From: Heloderma charlesbogerti
Taxonomy: Eukaryota; Chordata; Lepidosauria; Squamata; Helodermatidae
Direction: 5' to 3'
Length of the DNA: 64,000 nt
Assembly: GCA_026122225.1 (NCBI GenBank)
Contig: JANEZZ010000463.1
Location: 372,001 to 436,000 of the forward strand
The notes below the pieces were generated by a model. The model was not told the DNA's origin, searched no databases, and was given only the letters and a program-made list of their open reading frames with translations. Made by a program: the position numbers and the translations under genes. This document shows, piece after piece, positions 55,641 to 64,000 of the stretch (positions within the stretch are counted from its first letter, which is position 1; the number at the start of each line of letters is the position of its first letter).

Positions 55641-55979
55641 CCCATAAAATGCCTTTCTTCTTTCAGACCAGTGCTAAGGTAGGAGAGCAAGGGTTTTTTG
55701 ATGAAGAGCAGCAGGGAAACAGCAGGGATCCAAGAAAGATTAAAAAAAACAGACTCCTTATCCAGCTATGGTTCAGCTTCCTGGGAATCTGTCTGGGTGA
55801 CTCTCCACCCCAACTGATAGCCAGAAAGCCCGGGGGGTGGGGTGGGCGGGACCCCTGGTTAGAGGGCCTGAAGGGGTGGCAGTCCAACCTTCCAGCACCC
55901 TCCATCCATCCCTTTACCTGATATGTGTGTGTTGTTAATCCTGATGCCCTGGGTGAGTGACAGTGAACTTTGTGCTAGG

Positions 55980-56108
55980 ATCCTTCCCCAACCTGGTGCC
56001 CTCCGGATATTTTGGACCACAACTCTCATAGACAATTGCCTATGCTTGCTAGGATAGATGGGAGTTGAAGTCCAAAACGTCTGGAGGGCACCTGGGTCAG
56101 GAAGGTTG
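55980..56108. mobile_element. palindromic hAT-like MITE
   Basis: TTCCCCAACCTGGTGCCCTC and GGACCACAACTCTCATAG at the left pair with GATGGGAGTTGAAGTCC and CTGGAGGGCACCTGGGTCAG at the right. It is one of the better preserved copies of the family. Confidence 0.85.
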
Positions 56109-56707
56109 CTTTATATTATCAGAGCCCTTCTCTATTTTGGCCAAAGGACCTACACTGTGCATGCTCTTAAAGGTCAACACTGCCCTGGACACGGGAACTT
56201 TATAGTAAGGGAACTCGCTGTGACTTGCCCTGTTGTGACAGAGGACTTTGAGACCCTGGCACATGCTGGAAAGTGTTTCGCTGTGGCCCAGGCGATCTTC
56301 ACAGTGTTAAGGAACCCTTGCCATGGTTTGCTGATGATGTCCTAGAACCCTGCTAGTGCATTAGAGAAAGACTGCTAGTTTTTGGTGTTGAGGCAACATA
56401 GTATCAGAGGGTTAAGGGAATTTGTCAACCTGGTCAAAGACTGAGAGATAACAGGTTGCTTTCAATGCAAGACAACATTCCATCAGTGAGCGTGCTTCGC
56501 AGAGCTCAGTTTTGAGCCATGTGTTACCAGGATGTAGCCCTGGCGCTTGTTTTAACTTAGACTGCAACTGTAGGACAAGTGAAGCAATAATAAAGTGTGC
56601 CTTCCAGCATGTGCTGAGTGTCTTTCACCACTGAATAAACAAATAGCTTCCACATATTTGGCAATGGAGAAAAGGCTCCTAGGTCACCCGGTCACCCAAA
56701 GCGAGAC

Positions 56708-56905
56708 TTGCAAGAGCCAGTATGGTGAAGAGGGTAGACATTTGGACTTGGGGAAGGGAGATGTGTTCAGCTATAAAACTCACTAGGTGACCATGGGCCA
56801 CTGCTATCACTCAACTTATTTTACAGGATTGATGTGACAGAAAAATGGATATATGCCACCCTGTGCTTCCTGGAGGAAGTCAGGATAGATAAATAAAGAC
56901 TTGGT
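56708..56905 (+). mobile_element. old tRNA-derived SINE
   Basis: AAGAGCCAGTATGGTGAAGA, CACTAGGTGACCATGGGCCA, TTACAGGATTGATGTGACAG and GGATAGATAAATAAAG follow the order of the SINE at 53672-53925 with many changes. Confidence 0.7.
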
Positions 56906-58555
56906 TTAAGCCTTAGAACCTTTCAATGTGGACTTTAAGGACAGAAGCACATGGTGCAGAATTAAACTTCAGGGAGTATGGGCTGCCTGGGATCATTAAT
57001 AAATGATAGTCCGCTAATGCACACAAACTTTGTATTACAATGCCACCCCAGATACACTATAATGGATCCATGGGACTATCAGATGTTGCCCACTCAACCA
57101 TTCTGATTTTTGGAAGGGTCCAATTTAGCAATAGTTACATACTTCATTACTGTAGCACCACTATGGAAAGCTGACTTTGTGGACTGGCACTAGGTCACTC
57201 CCTTTAAAATCAAAATGCTAAGCAATCTCTTGCTCTGGATAGACATCTCTCTCTCAGGACCATTCTAGTGATGCTTTGGTCACTAGAATAAAGGTCACAG
57301 GCTACTTCGGGGAAGTGGCTGGAATGGATTATACAGTTAAAGAATTAGCCTGCTTAGAGTGAGACCTGAGAAGAGAAATTGCAACAGTCTTGCGCTGCAG
57401 TTTAATAGCATCTAAGAAACACCTCTCAGTTCAGTGAGTTTGGTAACACAGCAGTCTTGATTACATTGTGTTCAAAGTGCTCCCTGATCAAAATCCCTGT
57501 AATTCACTCAGAGGGTTTGATTGCTCATTGACATTGCAAGGCAGTGTTATAAAGAACAATGGCCTACTTTCAAAAGGCAGCATTTCTGTATTGTACCTTT
57601 TTAAACAAAAAGAAGGGGGGCACTAGAAAACTGCTGGTTTCCCTCTTTTAATAGGGTGCCCAACAGACAGGATTTAGTGGCCTTTTTTGTCTTTAAACCA
57701 GGTGTTGTGATGTCTATGCTGAATACAGGATATGACGCTGTGCAGGCAAGGTTTGCATGTTATTAATCACTGAATGTTACAGCAGGGGACCTCTCTGCTC
57801 CTGCATAAATTCCACTCTTTGCTGCAATCATTTTTCTTTATTGGTGGCTCTGATCACAGGATACTGAGGAAGCTGAGACACTTGGTTAAGATTATGTATA
57901 GAACATGACATTTACCCTACTTTCAGGTAACGTAATAGGTTCTAGTATCATGCAGGTGTTTTGTTGACTTGTTCTGATATAATAATAATCAGACCCCTCA
58001 CCCCCTCTTTCTACAAACGTGGTTCACAGTGTGTACAACTGAGATTTCTTCACTAAATGATTGTCATCCTCCCCCCCACACACACAATACTAGTTGCTCT
58101 CTGCTCATAATTGTGTGCGTGTGTGCATGCGTGCATGCATGTGAGAGAGAGAGAGAATGGTGAGGGGAAAATATGTGAGTGGTTGAACCATGCTTACTTT
58201 CTCCTACTGCTTTAAAGGTCAGTTTTCCATATGGCCTTTCCTGTAATTGCCTTCATACAAGGCTTGGCTGACAAAAACCAATGATGAATGCCAGGGAATG
58301 GAGTGCTATAGTATTCCAGCATGCTGTCATCAATGTTATTTGAAGTATCTAAGTGTTAGTTAGGATATGGCTAGGCTGATACCTGGATCTGACTTCACAA
58401 ACACACTGCAACATCAAGCGATGACTTGCCTCTGTGAAACAATCATCACAGATCAAACACTGCAGACAGAAGTTTAATAGGACCATCTTTTTCAGCATGT
58501 ACTCTGCCTGTGCATGGAGATAATTGTCAGATGCTTGTCTCTATGCACCCCCACC
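56906..58555. other. non-coding; CA/GTGTGCATGC tracts near 58075-58155
   Basis: No gene is visible. Simple repeats of CA and TGCATG type occur around 58075-58160. Short ORFs lack motifs. Confidence 0.5.
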
Positions 58556-58559
58556 TTCT

Positions 58560-58866
58560 GAAGTAAGGTGGCTGATGATGGGTGAAAGGGCCTGTCCAGC
58601 TGTAGAGTCCCAGCTTTGAAATGCTTTCCCCAGGGAGTCTTGTTTGGCAATCACTCTGATGGCATTTGGGCCTCAGGCAAACACTTAAAAAAATTCCCAA
58701 GCCTTCATCTGACTCTGACTTTATCTTACTTCTTGATGCATATTTTATTCTTCCACTTTTTAAATTTTGTAATTGAGGTTGTTTTTTATTGCTTTAGTTG
58801 CTTTTAATTGACTTTAAGCTGCCTTGCAAATTGTTTTTCAGGTGGGCAGAGTAGAAATTTATTGAA
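58560..58866 (+). mobile_element. L2-like LINE 3' end
   Basis: An L2-like C-terminal remnant (about 58610-58700) is followed by a T-rich UTR, TAAGCTGCCTTGCAAATTG and GGTGGGCAGAGTAGAAATTT, the usual L2-type terminus. It is strongly diverged. Confidence 0.55.
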
Positions 58867-59002
58867 GAAATATCACTTAACATTACTTCAGAATGTTACT
58901 TTTCAGTTGTGACAGTTCGTCTGCAAACTGTCAAGTGATATATGCCACAGTGATGACTTATCACATGTGATGTCAGCTGTCAGCAAAGCCATTCCTAATG
59001 CT

Positions 59003-59078
59003 AGTTATTTATGTATTATTTATTTATTAGTAATACTTATATACAGCTTAAGATAATAAAATCCCTAAGCAGTTATCC
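59003..59078 (-). mobile_element. short L2 3' UTR fragment
   Basis: TATTTATTTATTAGTAATAC and TATATACAGCTTAAGATAA match the reversed L2 3' terminal sequence pattern. No coding part is attached. Confidence 0.45.
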
Positions 59079-60213
59079 TCCTTTTTAATAAGGTGAAAAA
59101 AAGTTTACATTCACTTTATCGAAAAAGTTCTGTTATTTTTTTAGCCCTTATCAGAGATAATAGGGTAGGCTATCACAACATCTACCTGCCAGAAGTTACA
59201 TTTGTCCTGCAATATTTCTTGATAAAGCTAGAGCCTGAGGCCTGTCCATCCTAAGCCTTTACTTTTGAGAAAAGTGAGTTACACAATGGCAGTAACTCAC
59301 TTGTTGCCTTGGAAACCAGTGCAATTGCATAAGTTGTGCTAGCCTAAAATGACCTCTACTGCCCTTTTGCCAGGTAAACAGTGAATAGTTCCCAGCTTCA
59401 AGATAAATGGCAAACATAAAAATCAGGTCACTTGTCCCTGGGAAGCTTGGATAAAGACTCTGAGTTTGTTTATCTCATAACAAAGTTGGGTGGTTCTCAT
59501 TTTCAAGCCCTTCTCATTTTCAAGTTCCCTTCCAATCTAGCAAAATTATAATGAAGCATTATTGCTGTTACGGTTGTCTAAAAACAATTCCCTTATATAC
59601 TAATGGTTGTTTTATAGAATAGGGCCCCAAGGGCTCACATTTTTTAACTATATTGCCAGCATTTCAAGTTCAAGTTCCAAGCCTAACACAGACCTTTAAG
59701 GTGACAGCCATCCAGTATGAAATCCAGATAGGAACATGTGAAACAGAATTAGTGGTCCAACTGATAACTCTTGGGCGCTCGCCCTGCATATGTTTGGAAC
59801 ATACAACACAGTGCCTAGAGCTGTTTTTCATGGGCTGCTAGCCTCCCTATTTGTGGCATTGCTAGGGCCGGGCAGGGGCTCTGGACATCGATATCTAGAT
59901 CTTGATCAGGAAGGTATGTCATCCAGCTCAAGGTCTCCGAGGTCAGTTTCTGGAACTGGGAAACCAGAGCTTGGAGTGCTGCAACCAGAAAGCACTGCTT
60001 TGTTATCTAGGGAAGGGCAGAAAGCTGGACCTGGACAATCCAAAAGCTTCATACTGTCTGATAATCACATGAACTGATTGATGTTGCATTCTCTTATTCA
60101 CTTTGGTGCCTAGAAAAGGCCCAAAGGGCAGTGCACACACAGTCTCCAGCAGCTCATAGGTCACTGAGTGCAGTTTACAGTAATTTCATACGTTCTACAC
60201 AGGTGTTAGCTTG
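59079..60213. other. non-coding, one unassigned 95-codon ORF
   Basis: The plus-strand ORF at 59790-60077 is rich in Ser, Gly and Pro and has no motif that I recognise. It could be chance or a decayed element. Nothing else is visible here. Confidence 0.4.
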
Positions 60214-60272
60214 CCTCATGTGAAGGACTAAAGTGGGGACAAGCATGTCCATCCCACCTCTCCAACATCAGA

Positions 60273-60930
60273 TGTGGTAAAATAGCCAGACGGAATTAAG
60301 CGTGGAGATCATGCTACACAGATCTGCTTCAGACTATAGGGCAATGCAGACATTTGCCTGGCTACCTCAGAGACACGTGAAGGTCTGCGTAGGAGCCTGT
60401 AAGCATTTTTGGCTGACCAGACTTACCCAGCTCCCATGATCAATGAAGCAGGATTCATGATCGTGGGAACCATGTAAATGTGCTCAGCTGACCACGCTTA
60501 CAAAACCCTAGGCAGACCTTTGCGCTCAATATGCAAGGATCTCTGAAGTAGCTGGGGGCCTGGGGATGTTTGGGGCCGGGGCATGCTCATGCACATCCTG
60601 TGCCCAGTTTGACTGTAACCATGTTACATAGCCCTATAGTCAGAATGTGGTCTGTGTAGCATAATGTCCAAACTTAATTCAGTGGAGGCTGGTGGCTCCA
60701 ACGTCAGTGGGGCTGTAAATTCGCTCTGGGATTCAGTCAGAACCAGTCAGAACTCTGAAGGTGCTATCCAAGGTGCTGAACCCTATCCTCCAAATGTGTT
60801 CTACACCTTGGATAGCTCCTTTAGATTTCTGACTGATTCTGACTGAAATCCAGAGCAGATTTACAGCCCCACTGACATTGGAGCCACCAGCCCCAACTGA
60901 CATAATTCCTTCTGGCTATTTTACCACATC
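60273..60930. mobile_element. inverted-repeat element interrupted by a MITE
   Basis: GATGTGGTAAAATAGCCAGA and CATGCTACACAGATCTG, GACTATAGGGCAATG (60273-60350) pair with CATAGCCCTATAGTC, GTCTGTGTAGCATAATG (60629-60668) and TCTGGCTATTTTACCACATC (60911-60930). The right arm is split at 60672-60907 by the MITE below. Confidence 0.75.
60680..60899. mobile_element. 220 bp palindromic hAT-like MITE with 8 bp target duplication
   Basis: The element begins CAGTGGAGGCTGGTGGCTCC and ends GGAGCCACCAGCCCCAACTG. Long arms (GTCAGTGGGGCTGTAAAT / ATTTACAGCCCCACTGAC) flank a short loop. It is bordered by ACTTAATT (60672-60679) and ACATAATT (60900-60907), 7 of 8 matching. The CAG ends and 8 bp duplication fit hAT transposition. 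Confidence 0.85.
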
Positions 60931-62394
60931 CTTCTATGCCTGAGAAGTGACAACACACAAATAGGTTTAAGTTCCAATTAGTCTGCTCCACCAGTAGGTG
61001 GAGCAGCAACCAATCTAGTCAGTTGGTTTGAACTTGTTCGTTTCTCTCTATGATCCAAGCACCTCCCTCTCCAGCCCTGTTCCTTTTTTTTTTTTTCTGC
61101 TGAAGGCATGACAGATAATGCTGTATGCAGTCTGTTGCTGCAGTAAAGGCATTTTCTAAAATACACTTCTGCTGTGTGTGCGGCTGACTGATCTTCTCAC
61201 CTCTGTAGCACTCCGCTAACGTTCCAAGCTAACACTTTTTGTCCATGGCTGCTAATTTGTAAAAATCTCCCTATTTATTTTGTATGTAGCTTCCGCTGGA
61301 GGGTGTAACACTCTTCACCGCCTATGAACACACTTGGCAATAGTATAGCTTTGCCCCAGGATCAACAGAATGCCACTGGACTTGTAACCAAAAACAATGT
61401 GTGGTCTATCATTGATTTTGCTTCAAGAATGAAGATACGTCCCTAAACAGAGGTTTATCTCAGGATCTCTTAGGAAAGGCAAGCTCTTATAGAGGTAACA
61501 TGGTGCCCAGAATTGGGATGCTGGCAGCCACCAAGAGCAGCAGATGTGTGAAAAAGGTGATGGCCCTGGGGTTATGTGCAGTGGCTGGACATCACCCCCC
61601 AAATGTAATGGACTAACTGGCTAAAAAGGACTAGAGTGGGCTGTCAAATCCAGCCTGGATCCCTGTGGGGTAGACATATGCAGTGTAGTGACTGTCAAGA
61701 GGTCCTCAGTGCTGTGATACAAATATATTTTGATGTCAGTGAGTCACCAGAGAGTACGTACTTCTTGTTGGAATAAAGTCCCATCTCTTCAGCCATTTAC
61801 AACAGTGGCATCAAGTATTAGACACGAACAGGTATTCTTACTTTTTTTACATTTCATGGCAGAAAATCTCCCTTCCAGCACTGCAGAACTGTGAGGTCTA
61901 TTGGAAAAGTATTTCCAACCAAGAACACTACAATTGGAGAGATGGGTGGCTTAGTTAAAACATGGCTCTGATTGTCAGTCCCTGTGAATTTGCCAGTGTC
62001 TAAATTTAGAGGCACCCATTAAGGAACAATGCTCTCCTTTCCTCTTCATTCATCAAACCTATGTGTAGTGCTACAGCTAGTTACAGCAGAAAACTGTTCT
62101 CTTTTCATCACTGTGTAGATTCGATGCTCTGAAATGACATGAAAGTTTCTGACTGCTGGGTGGTGAATTATAGATTCAGGTCAGAGGTGGGAAAGATTGG
62201 GTTTAGCAACTACAGATGATCTGCTGTTTCTCATGAACCTGGGGTGGTTCCAATTAATCCAATGCAATATTTTGCTTCCCTTCCTGTAGTCCCTGCCTGA
62301 AGGTAAGGTGACCTGTCCTGTATCTTTAATAGCTATGTATATGAGGAAATTTTGGCTTATGCAGCTTCTCATAGAAGGGCAAAAATGCCACACC
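60931..62394. other. non-coding, nothing recognised
   Basis: A T run at 61086-61098 is the only simple tract. No gene or named repeat is visible. Confidence 0.45.
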
Positions 62395-62770
62395 TGCTGA
62401 AAGATTGGTCGGTTCTTGGAGAATCGCCTCTCCACCCCTGCTGCCTCATAGGCGGTATGGATTGTCCCTGGGCTCCAGGCTCATAAGAGCAGTGTGGAGC
62501 AGGGCAAAAGGGGGCATTCTTGAGACCGGGGAGGGGCAGGGAGTACGGAAGTGCTGGTACGACGCTTCCTATGCATTGTCCAGCCTCCCCACCCTGCACT
62601 CCGACGTCCCACAGCTAGACAGCTGAAATCGGCCATCTAGCTGCAAATGCAGGGCAGCTGGACTGCAGAGGAGAGGATCCCCTCTGCACTCCGCCCGCCA
62701 TGTGTTGGATAGGCAGTTGCCTCTGAGTTCGGAGGCAACCTCCTATCCTGATAGGACTGCTCCCTCCAAG
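62395..62770. mobile_element. GC-rich non-autonomous element, copy 2
   Basis: AGCAGGGCAAAAGGGGGC, GGTACGACGCTTCCTATG, GCTGCAAATGCAGGGCAGCT, GATAGGCAGTTGCCTCTGAG and CCTATCCTGATAGGACTGC follow the order of the copy at 42500-42940. The GAGTTCGGAGGCAAC block near its end is the inverse of the GTTGCCTCTGAGTTC block next to it, forming a small hairpin. Confidence 0.7.
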
Positions 62771-63004
62771 TACAGGAGCCTTGACTTGGTTTGCATCATC
62801 TTACCCAGGGAGCTTGTCTATGGGGTGAGAGCAACCATGCACCTTGCAGGTCTACACGCCCTCATTAAATTTTGCAGGGTCTTGAAACCTGTGATATTAG
62901 GGTTTCCTGTGATAACTTATTACTGTGCTGATTAACACTAGCTTACCCTGCGTCAGACAATTCCACATATAGGTGGAAACTAGATAACCGGCTGTTTGGC
63001 ATTC

Positions 63005-63345
63005 ATATAAAGCAAGGGTGTTAAACCTCTTTCAGCCCAAGGGCCAAATTCAGTTTCAAAGAAGCTCTTGGGGCCACATGCCAATCATGGGTGGGGGCCA
63101 AAATACCAAAAAATACCAGCATATTTTAGCTTAAAGTTCTTACTGCCAGTCACCAAGCCTTAGGAGAGATATTTCAATCTTTTAGAAGGCTAGGGGAACC
63201 TGCACAAAAGCCAGGAAACACCAAATGATCAGTAATCAGAGGAAGGGCTCCTAGCCATCTGGGGAATCCTGATGAGTTGGATTTGGACCCCCAGTAGGCC
63301 AGATATGGCCCACAAGTCTGAGGTTCTGCACCCCTGGTATAAAGG
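63005..63345 (+). mobile_element. hAT-like MITE, GGTGTTGAACCTCTTTCAGC family
   Basis: AAGGGTGTTAAACCTCTTTC and AGCCCAAGGGCCAAATTC at the left and GATATGGCCCACAAGTC, GAGGTTCTGCACCCCTGG at the right are inverted ends. It shares its body with 54205-54570 (TTTAGCTTAAAGTTCTTACT). Confidence 0.8.
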
Positions 63346-63788
63346 ACTTCTTGTTTATGAAGAGACTCTATTTACTTGAAAATAATTGATTTTCTAAACA
63401 CACATAAACGTGACTTCAATTCAGCCTAATTTAATCTGATGTCCTTCTGACAAATGCACCTGTTTTCTGCATTTGTTTGTTTGTTTCTTCTACTGATGGT
63501 GTATGTACACATTTACTGTGGTACTCAAATGCATAGTCCTGTTGCATGAACATTGAGAGGGATCACATGAATGCTGCCATCCTGACAAAAGTAAAGGGCA
63601 TGTTCACACAGAAGCGGCTCATAATGCTGGCTCGATGCGTTACTGCTAGCCTATGATTGCCATCTTATTATTGACAGAGGCTCTGTCTGTAATAGGCAAA
63701 AAACCAGCTTTCCCATTCATGGCACCTCCATGCTGAGAAAAGATTCACCTGATGATTTCTGCTTGTTGTTTCAGCTTGTGCAGTGTGA
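63346..63788. other. non-coding, nothing recognised
   Basis: AT-rich DNA with a short TTTG repeat near 63474-63487. No gene is visible. Confidence 0.5.
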
Positions 63789-63870
63789 GCCTAAGTGCAT
63801 TTTTTCAGAAGTTAGCATGCATTGAGTTAAATGGGACTTACTTCCTAGTAAGCATGGTTGGCACAGCTAT
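63789..63870. mobile_element. partial MITE, AGTAAGTCCCATTGA family
   Basis: TTCAGAAGTTAGCATGCATT and GAGTTAAATGGGACTTACTT, then CCTAGTAAGCATGGTTGGCA, are the middle and one arm of the family seen at 20442 and 21355. Confidence 0.6.
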
Positions 63871-63884
63871 CTTAGTCTGAAGTA

Positions 63885-64000
63885 GGGATGGGGGAGAAAT
63901 CCGCCACAGACCCCAATGAGGCTGGATTCTTGGATTCTTGGAATCCAGCCCCATTGGGGCCGGTGGCGGAACAGAGCACTCACCTCCGCCTCCGTGTGGA
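63885..64000. repeat. start of a palindromic repeat cut by the window edge
   Basis: AGAAATCCGCCAC and CCCCAATGAGGCTGGATTC are followed by GAATCCAGCCCCATTGGGG and GGTGGCGGAACAG, an inverted repeat of about 30 bp per arm. The element may continue beyond the window. Confidence 0.6.

Overview
The window looks like vertebrate nuclear DNA from a squamate reptile, most likely a lizard. This follows from the repeats: L2-type LINEs with a YADD reverse transcriptase and (TTTA)n tails, CR1 LINEs ending in the ATTCTATG octamer, tRNA-derived SINEs, a Sauria-SINE-like copy with a CCTTTA-type tail, a 5S-rRNA-derived SINE, and many palindromic hAT-like MITEs. There are no bacterial operons, CRISPR arrays or intact cellular protein genes. 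Family names come from recognised motifs; no database search was run, and the species cannot be named.

Layout. 1-5.4 kb: an L2 tail with a microsatellite, a decayed Tc1/mariner-like transposon (698-2020) with a transposase pseudogene on the minus strand, two L2 fragments, and a SINE that appears split by a MITE. 6.5-12.9 kb: a long L2 on the plus strand, interrupted by a 3.2 kb element with about 280 bp inverted ends (9600-12797), which itself contains a nearly intact CR1. 13-24.9 kb: mostly non-coding DNA with scattered MITEs, an old L2 remnant and a 477 bp fold-back. 24.9-28.9 kb: a second nest, with a MITE-like shell, an L2 on the minus strand and an inner 1,975 bp element with TGTGTTTCCAC ends. 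29-32.7 kb: a MITE split by a CR1 tail, and three MITE copies side by side. 33.0-33.9 kb: a CpG island with a ZNF143-type promoter motif, a (CGG)n tract and a plausible first coding exon on the minus strand. This is the only candidate host gene. If it is real, everything below about 33.4 kb is its first intron or lies downstream; I found no second exon.

34-40.7 kb: more MITEs, a SINE and a duplicated repeat module. 40.7-49.7 kb: two copies of a nearly identical 1.55 kb segment in direct orientation, 7.43 kb apart, around an L2 on the minus strand. 49.7-64 kb: non-coding DNA with SINEs, MITEs, LINE 3' ends and a MITE inserted inside another inverted-repeat element with a visible 8 bp target duplication.

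The window is therefore a record of nested transposition around one probable CpG-island promoter. All reverse transcriptase and transposase frames are broken, so none of these copies should be autonomous. The points most worth checking are the duplicated 1.55 kb segment (real or an assembly artefact), the long-inverted-repeat hAT-like element, the mariner-like element with an extra copy of its terminal motif, and the identity of the minus-strand first exon.
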